A stretch of 64,000 nt of DNA from Calycina herbarum. Taxonomy: Eukaryota > Ascomycota > Leotiomycetes > Helotiales > Pezizellaceae. The notes beneath the pieces are model-generated. The model had not been told where the DNA came from. It saw nothing but the letters and a program-made list of their open reading frames with translations, and made no database searches. How positions within the stretch are numbered: position 1 is the stretch's first letter; each line of letters starts with the position of its first letter. A program made the position numbers and the translations under genes. Below are positions 50,578 through 62,136 of this stretch, piece by piece. Location of the stretch: NCBI GenBank assembly GCA_001414485.1, contig LLEY01000087.1:186001-250000 (forward strand), written 5' to 3'.

Positions 50578-51106
50578 TGGCGGTTGTTGGTGAAATAAAT
50601 GAGAATAGTAGGATAATACATGATGAAAGGCCGGGAGGTATTTTATATATCTGCTATCACTTCGTGGAGGAGAGATGGGCTAGGATACGATGGTAGGCGG
50701 GGGATGCACAAGAGTGGATGCAGATAGGTAGCTACCCCTGTGTGGAGAACACTGGAGAACCTAGCCCAAGCCAGGGAGACTAGAGATAAGCTCCCAGACA
50801 AGCATCTCTCGTTCTTCCAACCTCTTAAGACAATCCAAATATTCAACTAGATATCTGGGACAACTGAAAGTTGATTGTTCCGTATATCTAGTTGAATGTT
50901 CTGAATTGTTTCGACTTTTTAGAACAATTTAAATTGTCCTAGAAAGCTGGGATGACAACAGGGCGCGATAAGCTCCAAGTACGACAAACCGATCACTTCT
51001 ACACAATATCCCCTAATATCTATATTCTCTATATTAAATTGTATGTCTTCGTTTCTTATATAATTATAATTTCTTCTAGATTTCTTGTCACTCTCACTTA
51101 CTCTGC
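50578..51106. other. Intergenic region with foldback element
   Basis: Promoter of the regulator and 3' flank of the GMC gene. Includes the foldback at about 50830-50910 described separately. Confidence 0.45.
50830..50910. repeat. 80-bp imperfect foldback (MITE-like hairpin)
   Basis: TTCAACTAGATATCTGGGAC at 50842 pairs with GTTCCGTATATCTAGTTGAA ending at 50896 around a short loop. The pairing continues outward (GACAATCC against a GAATTGTT-like stretch) to about 80 bases. Such a hairpin could be a small foldback transposon or a transcript-end structure. A separate palindrome ACAATTTAAATTGT follows at about 50922. Confidence 0.6.
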
Positions 51107-53041
51107 TTAAAGCTTCGGTAGCTTCATCGCGGTTCTCCGCGAATCCAAGTAGTCGTATTCTGCGATCAGTTTCTCCGCCGCCATCTCTCCGATTACATAT
51201 GCGGTCGATTGAGTGTGGTTGCTGGCAAGTCAGTAGTGCCGAGAGGAGCAATGGGCGACTTACTTGGGAACGAACGGACATACACTCAAATCCACCACCC
51301 GACAATTCTGCAAACCAAACACGCGAAAAGAAGAGTCTACGCAAGCCGATTCGACCGAAGGTCCCATCCGAGCTGTGCAAGACATGTGCCACGAACTGAA
51401 CAGGTTACCTCTAATATGCTCCTGGCATTGGTGTCAGCACGTCTCTCTACAACGAAAGCACTTCGAAAGTTCAACCTACCCAAATGCCCTCATCCGAATC
51501 GTCCTTAGGACCTATACTCTCGATCGTATCAACCGCATACACAGGGGCAGAAAGCACTCGCATAGTCTCCCGAATTCCCTCTATCATCGCCCGACGGTCA
51601 TAATCATGGGTGAGGAACTGTGGGTCAATCTTGGGCGCGACATTTGGGTCTGCAGACTGTACTGTGACGGATCCATAGCTTTGGGGGTTCATCAAGAGAC
51701 TCATTGCACCGAAGAAGCGGGTGCCCGGTGTCATCTCGTACGACGTGAATGAAGGGGGGATATGCTGCGGAAATATATCAGTCCAGTCCACGAACACAAA
51801 TACACATCGAAACATACCGTGGCAAGCTCGAAAGAGGGGACTGTGGGGGCTTGAAGAAACTGCTTTTTAGCAGGAGGAAGGGCTTCATACTCCTTTGATG
51901 CCAGAACAGCTGGTAGTTTGAACCACCCCATTGGAGTTGGGCTCTGCAAATGAGGCAGTGCCTGGTCCGGACTCTTGCTCTTGAGGACTACTCCCACGGT
52001 CGAAAAGCAGTGGTCCTGGAGGGTCTTCCCTAGCATTGGTAACTCATGAACAACGGGGATTCCATGCTTTGCCAATTCTTCTGATGGGCCAACGCCAGAA
52101 AGCATCAGAATCTGGGGTGTATTCAACGCTCCTCCACTGATGATTACCTCTTTCCTGGCCGAAAATGTTCTCCCATCGGTCGTCTGGACACCCACGGCTC
52201 TTTTACCTTCGAAAAGTATACGAGCAACACCACTATCGGTCAGAATTGTAAGGTTTGGAGGCCTCTCTGCTAGGTATGAGCTCGCTGAGGTGATTCTCTG
52301 ACCTTTATGGATGCACACATTCGACATTCCCATTCCAATGGGGTTACCGGAATTGATATCTTTGTTGGTTGGCAGTCCCGATTCCTCTATGGCTTTGAAA
52401 ATGTCGCCTACATCAGGTATCCACGAGTCTCCAAATGTGAGATCGATCATCCCAGTGGTGCTATGATCTAGGGCTGCTTAGTCTCTCTGTTTGTATGGGG
52501 ATATCAGTCAAGTGACTTCTTCTCCGTCTTACCTTCAATACCAGGATCTACATAGTTCCTCAATTCCGGAATCGGGATCTCAGGATGTAAGTTCTCAATC
52601 TTCCTCAGATATCCCCTCGCATTCTTCCAACTGAAGCCCTCATCCCCCACAAGTCGAGCCCACTCATCATAATCATCTCGTGGACCAATAGCCCAACCAC
52701 AAAAATTTATCGCGGTGGACCCTCCTAACCCTTTTCCTCTTGAGTAATCGACTTTTTGTCCCGTTAACTGGTTCTGTGGGCTCGTCTTGTAATTCCAGTT
52801 CAGAGGGGAATTTGGGCTGAATGCTACTTCGAATCTTTCTTGGCCTGATAGTTGTGAGAGAGTGTCGTTTGAGCCACCGGCTTCGAGGAGGAGGATGGAT
52901 GGTTTGGAGGAAGTGTGGGCAAGGCGAGAAGCTACTACGCTGCCGGATGGGCCAGCTGGAGATATATCAGCAGGGGGCTTATAATGATATGTTGGAGAGG
53001 AACATACCGCCGACAATAATAAAGTCATAGGTAGCTGACAT
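51107..53041 (-). CDS. GMC-family FAD oxidoreductase, six exons
   Basis: Oxidises an alcohol to an aldehyde, as glucose-methanol-choline enzymes do. Exons 53041-53008, 52955-52533, 52467-51818, 51764-51480, 51421-51264 and 51221-51107 (introns 52, 65, 53, 58 and 42 bases); the frame closes to 554 residues. The FAD motif IIVGAGPSGSVVASRLA spans intron 1; the GMC signature is YSRGKGLGGSTAINFCGW; the second GMC block is SGGALNTPQILMLSGVG. The active-site pair is in SSWHMSCTARMG (His) and PNNHTQSTAYVIGE (Asn/His). There is no signal peptide, so it is probably intracellular. It is divergent from the NCS1 permease. Confidence 0.9.
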
Positions 53042-53724
53042 GGCCAACTTGGATATATGGACCTGCTGATGAGACTTGTAGTACAATGAACTAGAAATTC
53101 GCAGTGATATTCGAATGCCCAATAATTACGCCACCGCAATTCCTTCAATCTATCCCCGCAATCTCTTGCAAGTGCAACGCGGCTAAGTTGCCACGATCTC
53201 AACGAGGCTGTTGATTTCCAATCTCTTTACTATCTACGGAACTCCATCTAGGAGTGTCGTTGTCTAGTACTTGCATCCGACACAATGGTTATTGGATATC
53301 AAATCCAAGATTGGTCTTGCACTAATCTATCTCCACAATCTTCAAACTGCAAATGTCATCGTTCTCATTGGTTGCCATTTCCTTATCACAACAGTGTTCC
53401 ATTCGCCTGTTTGTTTCAACCTATCCGTCGGTACAACTACCCGATCAGCTATGCTGGCATTTGTATGTCGACCCTAGCAAGCGCTATGAAGATCGTAAAT
53501 CGCGCGAATTGGAAGCTTCGGGCCCTTCTGAAAGGGTCCAGCCCCGTGGATTCTTAGGTCAATTCCTGGAGTTGGGACCGCCCCCTTATCAAAATGGATA
53601 TCGAAATTTAGGGATTGGTTGGTAGGAGGCGTTACATCCAGTATGCATGTAGAAGTCATATGAATGCTTCTCCCCTCAAATGCATAGTTTTCATCAATCC
53701 CTTTTTGGTCGATCGAACGAAAAG
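53042..53724. promoter_or_regulatory. Divergent promoter, GMC oxidoreductase / NCS1 permease
   Basis: A 683-base region between outward-reading starts. It holds short open frames without protein character and no clear TATA box. The arrangement suggests joint control of uptake and oxidation (inference). Confidence 0.4.
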
Positions 53725-55629
53725 ATGGCTATTACCAATTTCTTGAAACGACTCGAGGTGAAGCCAACAGATGATGAGTTTGAAAGTATCAAAACGAGTA
53801 GGTGGGGAAACAGAGATGTTTACCCCATAGCCCATGACAAGCGTACATATGGTGTTTACGCTTTTGTTAGTTATTGGGGTATTTACTTCCTTCCACCCTT
53901 CTTCCTTCTCAGCCCTACTAACCAGTACATAGGAACCTGTGGGATTTGTCTTTCATCTTGGACTATTGGGAGTAGTTTGATTGGGATTGGACTTACTCCT
54001 GGTCAGGCTATGGCTTCTGTGGTATGTGAATTGGGGGATGGAAAAATGAGTAATTAAAAACTAACGATGAGTAGACTATCGGCATGTTCCTGGCTAGTAT
54101 TACCGCTTTTCTTAATGGGACGCCGGGGGCGAAACATCATCTTGGGTATGGGATGCTTTCCCGGGCGGCTTTTGGGCTTTGGGGGAGTTATTTTTGTATC
54201 ATGCTTAATGTTTTTCAGAGTTTTGTTTTCTACGTACGTATTTTGATTATTGAATTGAGAGTGTTGAGATGTGTACTGATGGGTTATAGGGCACGCAAAT
54301 GTTCTTTGGTGGCCAGGCTTTTGTTATTATTTTGAATTCGATATTTCCTACGTTTTTGAGGATGAAGAATACACTCCCTGCTAGGTATGCCTTTCCAGTT
54401 TGCAGAGAGGATGGAGACATACTGACTTTTTGGTAGTGCTGGTATTACGACCCCTGGATTAATCGGCTTTGTTCTTTTTATCATCCTTTACTTCCCTATC
54501 ATCTACTACATCCCGGCGTATAAGATCCAAAAGCTCTTGGAAGTACAAATTGTCATTGCGACTGCTACTTTATTGGGGATCATGGGATGGGCTATACATG
54601 TAAGTTGAAATTCTAAGAGAGAGCGAGAGATAGGAGACGAGACTGACTGGATGAAAGATGAATGGAGGAAGCCCAGGAGATCTGGTGTCACCAGCTATTA
54701 AACTTACCAAAGCCGAAGCTGGATTCCGCGTTATGCAGGGGATTACTTCTGTTGCCGGGACTTATACTGGAGGGACGGATCGAGTATCGGATTGGACACG
54801 ATATGGTCGGGCGAGGCATACGAGTACACCTGCCATCCTCGTCCTGTTCATCACAGTTACCCTCACGGCCCTCGTCGGAATAGTCTCCACCTCAGCCCTA
54901 GCAAAAGTCTACGGAGAAATCCAATGGAACCCCCTCGTAACCCTGCAAACCGTCCAAGCAACAACCTACACGCCCGCCTGTCGCGCGGGCTCCTTCTTTG
55001 CAGGTCTCGGTCTCCTCTCCGTCACAGTATTCGTAAATTACACCCAGAACTGCGTCTCTTCAGGGATGGACATCGCTATGCTTTGTCCTCGCTACTTCTC
55101 CCAAAGACGAGGAGCTATCATCTTCTCAATTTTGGGAATTATGGCACAGCCGTGGAGGTTCCTTACTGGTTCAGCGACGTTTATTACTGTCCTTTCTAGT
55201 TTTGGGGTTTTTATGAGTCCGGCGGCGGCGATTCTGATTGTTGATTTTTGGATTCTTAGGGGGACGAAGTGGGATATTCCGCAATTGTATCAACCGGGGG
55301 GTATATACTGGTTTTTGGGGGGCATTAATTGGAGGGCTTTTGTGGCGTACTTTTTGGGTATGTGGCCTGCTTTACCTGGGTTTGTTGAGGCGGTGGGAGG
55401 GTTGGAGGTTGATATCGTGTGGAGGCGGTTTTATCAGATCTCTTACTTTTTTGGGTTTATTGTTGCGGGGGGCTTGTTTTGGGGATTTAATCTTTTGAGT
55501 CCGGTTGAGAGGGGAAGCCAGGTAGACTTTGATCTTGATGGGTCGGATGGACAAGCGGTCGTTGTTGAGGGGGTTGAAGGCGATGAGAAGAGGGGGCTGG
55601 AGAGTTTTGTGGGGAAGATTGTTGATTGA
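53725..55629 (+). CDS. NCS1-family permease (Fur4/Dal4/Tpn1-type)
   Basis: Probable plasma-membrane importer of a nucleobase-, allantoin- or vitamin-like heterocycle. Exons 53725-54021, 54075-54233, 54290-54384, 54437-54599 and 54658-55629 (introns 52-58 bases), product 561 residues with about 12 helices. Family features: NRDVYPI after an amphipathic N-terminus, FVSYWGIYFLPPF, LTPGQAMASVTIGMFL, GTPGAKHHLGYGMLSRAAFG, SVAGTYTGGTDRVSDWTRYG and FMSPAAAILIVDFWILR. NCS1 carriers include uracil, allantoin, thiamine and pyridoxine transporters; substrate cannot be chosen from sequence alone. It is a second importer in the cluster, next to the GMC enzyme. Confidence 0.9.
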
Positions 55630-56559
55630 GAAGGGACGATGCTAAAGTGAGGGGGATGTTTGGTATCATGTTTTCTACGTCGTTATTTTGAAGCTTGTTG
55701 AGTTCAGTGATTACGCAAAATCTTACTCTGGAGTTTTGTTCCGTTGTTTTGAATACTCTAGTGAGAAGTTTCTCGCATCTTCGTTGTCTCGGTTGCTGGT
55801 TGATGTTGAGTGTATTTCTCAGAACTTTTGACTTGGAAACCTTGACCAAATTTTATTGTTTGAGATCCTATTGAGGACACGGGGTGGAATAGATTTTTAC
55901 TTTGGTCTTTTTTACTATATTAAAGATCTTCTAGGCCCAACTCATTTCTCAATCCAAGTCACGGTTGCTCTATTACCCCTCACCACCATTCCTTTGAGAC
56001 CCCTATTTCCAACTCCCTTTCACACTCAACACTTGCAGCACACTGTCCTGGATTCCCTATTATATATATCGGCTTTAACCCCCCTCGGTCTAGACAATCC
56101 TCACTAAAACCGGGATCCATATATCTCCATCGCCCCCACCAAGAAACCTTATCGTACGGACCGCCGAGAAGAAAATCATCCCACTCTCCACTTTGACTCA
56201 CTGCACTCTGCACCTCCAACGCACTCAACCTGCAACTTTCAACACATTACTATCCCCCCCTAAATAAAATGTAGAGTGCACAGATATTTAGTATGGCACA
56301 GCGGCCGTGCGCTTACATTTTATTTAGGGGGGGAGAGTACCGCAACAGGATGTCTTCACCGTCGGATACTGGCAAGCGACCCATATTTCTGGGAAATTTC
56401 AATAGTTTCCGGGGTTCGGGTATTTGCAAGGATGGAGAAACTTGACAGGGACTAGGCTTTGGTGAGGGGTGTCTGGCCTTTTGGGATTTACTTTGGGGGG
56501 ATATTTATTTGAAGATTCTTGTAAAGCCAAGAAGAAAGAAGTCCAGAAATAAACCAAGT
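55630..56559. other. Intergenic region containing MITE copy 1
   Basis: 3' flank of the permease and promoter of the aldehyde dehydrogenase. It contains the 88-bp mini-element at 56250-56337, about 220 bases upstream of the dehydrogenase start, and TTCCGGGGTTCGGG near 56405. Confidence 0.5.
56250..56337. mobile_element. Mini inverted-repeat element, copy 1 (88 bp)
   Basis: Begins CTATCCCCCCCTAAATAAAA and ends with TTTTATTTAGGGGGGGAGAG, near-perfect inverted repeats. It is flanked by TA on both sides, as for Tc1/mariner-type insertions. The core includes GTAGAGTGCACAGATATTTA and GCGGCCGTGCGCTTACA. A diverged second copy is at 59857-59950. Confidence 0.8.
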
Positions 56560-58156
56560 ATGCCAGAAGTACTTGAAGCAAAGTTGTTCATCAACAACGA
56601 GGTGAGTGTGCAAGCTATAATCTACGGGTCAGAGTACTGATGTGAAAGTAGCTCATTCCAGCCTCAACAAACGAGACTTTCGACTTCCACTCTCCTTTCG
56701 ATGGGAAACTCATTGCAAAAAGTACTTCACACTCCCCTCCTTCACAAAAATCAACTAACACAACAAACCACAGTCCCCCAAGCATCAGCAGCTGATGTAG
56801 ACTCCGCAGCCTCAGCAGCCCAAGCAGCCTTTCCCTCATGGAGTGCCCTCTCCCCAGCCCAACGCGGAGCCCCCATGAAAAAACTCGCCGCCAAAATCCT
56901 CTCCGAGACCTCATCACTCGCCCAACTTGAAGCCCGTTCCATGGGAAGACCAGTCAGCGATTACTTTGACGCCAATTATGCCGGGACACATCTCAATTAT
57001 TTTGCTGAGGCGGGGTACGCACAAGGACATACGAGTTTAAATACACCGGGCTTTTTGAACATGTCTTTGAGACAACCTTTTGGAGTTGTGGGAATTATCA
57101 TTCCTTGGAATGCACCATTGGTTTTCTTTAGCAAAAAGGTTGCGCCTGCACTTGCTGCTGGGAATTGTGTGATTGTGAAGAGTAGTGAGAAGGCTCCTCT
57201 TACGGTTTGTGGTTTCCTAGGAATTTTGATGATGCTTTTCTGATGATTTGTAGTCTTGGAAAGTCTCAGAATGGATCGCAGAGTGTGGGTTCCCACCAGG
57301 AGTAATCAACGTCATCTCTGGCCATGGACATATCTCCGGAGCCGCAATGTCTTCACATATGAAAATCAGAGCTATCTCTTTCACCGGTTCCGCTCGTACG
57401 GGAAAACAAATCCAAATCGCAGCCGCGCAATCGAATCTCAAAAAGGTAGTCTTCGAGCTCGGTGGTAAAGGACCATCGATCATTTTCGAAGACGCGGATA
57501 TTGAAGAAGCAGCTGCGAAAACCGAGTTTAGTATCAATTTCAACAGTGGCCAGACTTGTATGGCAAATTCTCGGATTTATGTCCATGAGAGTTTGAAAGA
57601 GAAATTTACCGAGACTTTCAAGGCTTTGGCTAGCAAGAGGAGGATTGGAAATCCTCTGGAGAAGGAGATTAACCACGGACCGCAAGTAGATAAAATCCAA
57701 TACGAGACAGTATTGAGATATATTGAGCTAGGAAAAGTATCCGGAACCCTCCTCCTCTCCGGCGAAAACTCATCTACAAACCTGACCGTCCATCCCGTAA
57801 TCTTCACCGACCAACCGGAAGACTCTCAAATCATGAAAGAAGAAATCTTCGGTCCTGTTGTGGTAATCAACACCTTCAAAACCGAAGAAGAAGTTATTGC
57901 CAAAGCCAACGATAGCGAATTCGGCCTCTATGCTGCACTCTGGACGAAGGACTTGGAGAGAGCTATGAGAGTCAGCAAGAAGATTGATAGTGGAATGGTG
58001 GGTGTGAATTGTGCTAGCCCTACTAGTTGTTGGGATTTGCCGTTTGGGGGGTATAAACAGAGTGGGACTGGGAGGGAGAGCTTTATGGAGAGTATGGATC
58101 ACTTTTTGGAGCAGAAGACTATTTATTTTAAGGTTGCTGGGATTGGGGGTGTGTGA
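56560..58156 (+). CDS. NAD(P)+-dependent aldehyde dehydrogenase, four exons
   Basis: Oxidises an aldehyde to an acid. Exons 56560-56601, 56652-56721, 56774-57204 and 57254-58156 (introns 50, 52 and 49 bases), product 481 residues, the normal length. Seen: KLFINNELIPASTNETF at the N-terminus, PWNAPLVFFSKKVAPALAAG with the cofactor-binding Asn/Lys region, ISFTGSARTGK, catalytic-base E249 in FELGGKGP, nucleophile C283 in NSGQTCMANSR, and EEIFGPVVVINTF. The gene is downstream of the permease on the same strand. It would complete the step after the GMC alcohol oxidase (inference). A mini-element lies in its promoter. Confidence 0.93.
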
Positions 58157-58346
58157 TTGGGGTATCTATCTATGAATCTATGTTATCCTATGCTTATCCA
58201 AACAAAACAAAAAGAGAAACATGACACTGATCATACCAGATGGAATCGCAAAGGGGAGTCGTAAGATGGGACAATACAGCAACATGCAACGCTAAAATCG
58301 CTAAACCAAAATGATGTGACTTGGAAATCCAGGCTGGAGAACCCTC

Positions 58347-59327
58347 CTAGAAACTTCTCCTCCTTCTCCTTCCTCTCCTCTCTGCCCTCCACTCGTCGTC
58401 AACTCTGCTACTACTCCCATGAATGATCCTCGTAACGACCAATCCTCTCGCAACATTTGCAACCATCTCCAGCCCATCGTTAAGTTCCGGGTCATCTCCT
58501 CTCGCCCAGCTAGTCCTGAATGAAGCAGCCGTAGCTGTAACAACTCGCTTCCCCTTGGGTCCAATCCAATTACCCTTGCGGTCGCTCATGTGAAGGGCTT
58601 CAATGGCACCTGCAAGTGCAGCAACTTTGGAGGCTTCGAGTGCTTTGTTCTGAAGCATTTCTTGTCTGTCCTCAGGCGAGGGAAGGGAGAAATTCCGTTG
58701 TGGAAGTATTGGATGGTGGTGATGATGTCGGTGGTGACGTCTGGGTTGGTGGTCATCCATATCTCTTGTCCCGATCACAACCTCCACGTCCGATTCCTCG
58801 ACGGATTGCGTAGCAGTCGAGAATTTGTCTTCAGGATGTTGATAATAATCATTCTTCGGGGTTCTCCTCTCAAACGATTCCTCCTTCTCCACACGGCCCC
58901 GGAGAGGTTGTTCCTCACCATAAACAGTCCCTTCATCGTTCACAACTATCGTGGGAATATTGACATACATCGAGGTCTCGGATGGAGCTTTTGAGGATGA
59001 ACGTTCGCTGTCATGATGAAAGACTTCTCGCTCCTTCTTTCGTAGCTTTCGCTTGAGATGTCGCAGTTCTCTTCTAAGTTCACTCTCTGTGGTTCTATCA
59101 CTCGCTCTGTCGTCTATCTGTGACCGGTCCTTGCCATGAGAATGATCCTTTGGAGCATCTTCGGCGCTTTCGCGCTCGCGTTCATCCTCATCAAGATGGT
59201 GTTTCGCAGCAGCAACCGCCGCAGTGAAGATTACCGGACCAAACTTTGTGAGGAAGGATTTCGTGGCATTCTTCAGAGCGGCGGAATTCTGTTTTGAAAT
59301 CTTGGGCCTTGAAGGGCTGTCTGGCAT
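58347..59327 (-). CDS. Charged coiled-coil protein, 326 residues, unknown function
   Basis: Single exon. The start MPDSPSRPK is preferred to an ATG 99 bases upstream. A short hydrophobic segment FLTKFGPVIFTAAVAAAK near residue 25 is followed by a strongly charged coiled coil (RRELRHLKRKLRKKEREVFH). A disordered acidic/basic stretch comes next, then a His-rich run (HHRHHHHHP), a helical segment ALEASKVAALAGAIEALHMS, then ARGDDPELNDGLEMVANVAR, and an Arg-rich end. It resembles small charged proteins of filamentous ascomycetes that I cannot name. It separates the aldehyde dehydrogenase from the second MFS gene, so the cluster probably ends before it. Confidence 0.7.
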   Translation of the reverse strand: MPDSPSRPKISKQNSAALKNATKSFLTKFGPVIFTAAVAAAKHHLDEDERERESAEDAPKDHSHGKDRSQIDDRASDRTTESELRRELRHLKRKLRKKEREVFHHDSERSSSKAPSETSMYVNIPTIVVNDEGTVYGEEQPLRGRVEKEESFERRTPKNDYYQHPEDKFSTATQSVEESDVEVVIGTRDMDDHQPRRHHRHHHHHPILPQRNFSLPSPEDRQEMLQNKALEASKVAALAGAIEALHMSDRKGNWIGPKGKRVVTATAASFRTSWARGDDPELNDGLEMVANVARGLVVTRIIHGSSSRVDDEWRAERRGRRRRRSF

Positions 59328-60084
59328 ATTTGTTCGTCTGAATGTGTTCTCAGGTTTGAAATGGTTTGACTGATGGGTAGCTTGTAATAATTGATGCAGA
59401 ATAATCAAACGAATGTAATGGAGCAAAAGAAAGTGAAGGATGAAAGAAAGTCAGGAAACGAGAGAAGGGAGACATAGAGAGATAGGGAGTGATTAATTGA
59501 AGCATTGTGGTCGAAATGATTGTAGGCACGCGCGAATGGAGAGGCGCGTGATCAGCATCGCGTGCGCTGAGATGAATCACAACTCTCAGCGCACCAGACT
59601 TCTGGTGCGTATTGTGAGGAGGAATTATTGAGGCAAAATGAATGCGTGATGAGATAAAAGTACGAGTTGAAGTAGAAATGGTTTTGGAGAGTTGAGGACG
59701 GCTGATCGGATTTTGAAAGCGGGAGGACCTGTCACGTGTTGGTGTGGCTGAACTTCTCAGGCATCGCCACAATCGCCCCTTCGTTCCTTCCTCTCCGCAT
59801 ATGAATCGAAACATTTCACAGGCTAAATTGTCATGTCGCTAGAGGTCCTAGAGGTACTATCCCCCCCCCCTTAAGTAAATGTAGAGTGCACAGACATTTG
59901 GTATGGCGCAGCGGCGGTGCGCTTACACATTCACTTAAGGGGGGGGAGAGTACTTAATGCGAAGGGCGCAGATCTTGGAAGCTACCCCGCTTCTTCATCA
60001 GCGTTGTTGGGATATTTCATCCCCCCTTTGCCAGGTTTTGTACTGCATCGCTCAATACCCACGGAGTAACCATTCTCCCCAACG
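59328..60084. other. Divergent intergenic region containing MITE copy 2
   Basis: Leaders of the coiled-coil gene (minus) and the MFS gene (plus). Contains the 94-bp mini-element at 59857-59950. TCACGTGTTGG near 59731 is an E-box-like site. Confidence 0.5.
59857..59950. mobile_element. Mini inverted-repeat element, copy 2 (94 bp)
   Basis: Starts CTATCCCCCCCCCC, TTAAGTAAATGTAG, and ends TTCACTTAAGG then a G run and GAGAG. It is flanked by TA on each side. The interior matches copy 1 (GTAGAGTGCACAGACATTTG, GGTATGGCGCAGCGGCGGTG). Differences are mostly in the C/G runs and a few substitutions compatible with transitions. Confidence 0.8.
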
Positions 60085-61802
60085 ATGTCTGGTACAAGCG
60101 TTGAAGGCTCCATGACCATTGAACCTTGGTCCGCTTCTATCCCCTACCCAGGCAAGCCGAAAGAATCCTACCAACATGAGTTCCCTTACAGACCAGGTGT
60201 CTCTGTGGAAATGAATGACATGCCTGGCGCCAGCAGGGTCAAAGAAACTCAAACTCCTGAATCACAGCTCCCATCAAACCCAGAACAAACTGATCAACTA
60301 GAAACGATTTGGGAACCATACAAGAATCGATATCGTGTCTTGGCAGTAAGTCTCGCTGCCTTTGGAAATGGTATGAATGATGCGGCAAATGGAGCTTTGA
60401 TTGAAAGCCTAGAAAAGTAATACAGCCTCTGTTCCTCGCGAATTTCACTGACGGTCTCTAGGCATTACAATATCAATTATAGCACTGTCTCAATCATTTT
60501 CCTTTGCAATGCTCTTGGTTTTCTTGCCGCGGCGTTCTTTGTCAGCTCGTTGTCCCAAACCCTTGGACGGGCGAAGACTTTGGTTATATCCGAGGCCATT
60601 TTGATAGTTGGATACATTATCATTGTTACAACCCCTCCATTTGCTGTAGTGGCTGGCTCGTACGTATTTATTTCTCTTCTTTTATTGTCCTAATAACACG
60701 AGTTAGATTTTTCATACTCGGCGCCGGCATGTCAATCAATCTTGCCATAGGCCAAGTCTTCTGTGCAAATTTAGCGAACAACACGGTCATGACCGGGCTC
60801 TACCAAGGAGCCTACGGACTCGGAGGAACTATAGCACCTTTGATTGCTACCTCCATGTTATCACGAGGGTATATGTGGTCACGCTTCTACATTATTTTAG
60901 TAGGCCTTGCTGCTTTCAATCTTTGCTTCGCTGCTTGGGCGTTCTGGAAATACGAAGATGAATCGGATCCTGCTCTACCTAGCCCAACTACCGGACGAGG
61001 TGATCGGAGTCAAATCATGACATCTTCGAAAAGGAGGTGGAGTTCCTTGAAGACTCTCTTATGCCATAGGACGACGATTCTAGGTGCTATGTTTATTTTC
61101 GCTTATCAGGTAAGCTTGAGGAACTCAAATGCTTCCGGAATCATCTGCCTCAAAACCTAAAAAGCAAAGCTAACCCTTTATTTTCCCACAGGGAGCTGAA
61201 GTTGCGATTTCCGGTTGGGTAATTTCATTCCTAGTCCAGTTCCGCAATGGAGATCCAAGCAAAGTCGGATACGTCACTTCTGGTTTCTGGGCCGGCATCG
61301 CACTAAGTTCGTCAAAACTCCCCATCACATAAATTTACTTCTCATCATTTAATAGGTCGTTTCACACTCTCCTTCCTAGCCCACAAATTCGGCGAGCGTC
61401 GCTACGTCTACCTCGCAACAACCATCGTAATTTCCACCACCTAAAATAACCTCTCATAAATTAACATCCCACCAGGCCATAATCCTCGAGCTCATAATCT
61501 GGTTCGTTCGTTCTATCCCCGGTGACTCCGTAGCCGTAGCATTTTCCGGTGTAGTTCTTGGCCCGATATCTCCTGCTGCAATTTATATCTTTCAACGTCT
61601 TATTCCGAGGGATATGCAAATTTCTTCTTTGTCTTTGATTGGATCTGTAGGGACTTCTGGGGGTGCTGTTGCGCCCTTTTTGGTGGGGATGGTTGCGCAG
61701 AGGGTGGGGACTTTTGTGTTGCATCCGGTTTGTGTAGGGTTGTTTGTTTGTATGGGGGTTAGTTGGTGGTGGTTGCCGGAAACGCAGAGGAAGGATGAGT
61801 AG
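60085..61802 (+). CDS. MFS transporter (BSC6/FucP-like), six exons
   Basis: Exons 60085-60416, 60462-60659, 60707-61109, 61192-61306, 61356-61426 and 61476-61802 (introns 45-82 bases), product 481 residues. A hydrophilic N-terminus of about 90 residues is followed by about 12 membrane helices. Typical pieces: YRVLAVSLAAFGNGMNDAAN, GLYQGAYGLGGTIAPLIATS, GAEVAISGWVISFLVQF and SVGTSGGAVAPFLVGM, resembling fungal MFS proteins often compared with yeast Bsc6 or bacterial fucose permeases. Substrate unknown; it may be an accessory member of the adjacent cluster or unrelated. Confidence 0.88.
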
Positions 61803-62136
61803 GCAGTTTAGGGAATAGGGATTGAGGGCTTTGTCGTATACTATGTACCTTACATAGAAAGACTTTTGGAAATCTGTAGCCACGAAGAAAAAGCATTTGA
61901 CTTCCGAAAAACAAAATTATAATTTTCTCTAGAGGTATAGGAGACATAGTTCATGTAAGATTGAACTTATCTATACTTGAAAGGAAGTATTTAGCAGTTA
62001 GAAAGAAATATATGACGAATGCGAATGAAATTATAATCACGTTTCAGCGTGGCTGAACCGCGCCACAATCTCCCAACGCGACAACCTCCCCTCTCTTCTT
62101 GCCCTCTTTTCAACCTCATCTCCTTCCTCACAGAAA
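61803..62136. other. Intergenic region
   Basis: 3' flank of the MFS gene and C/T-rich leader of the AMN1-like gene. No other feature seen. Confidence 0.4.
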
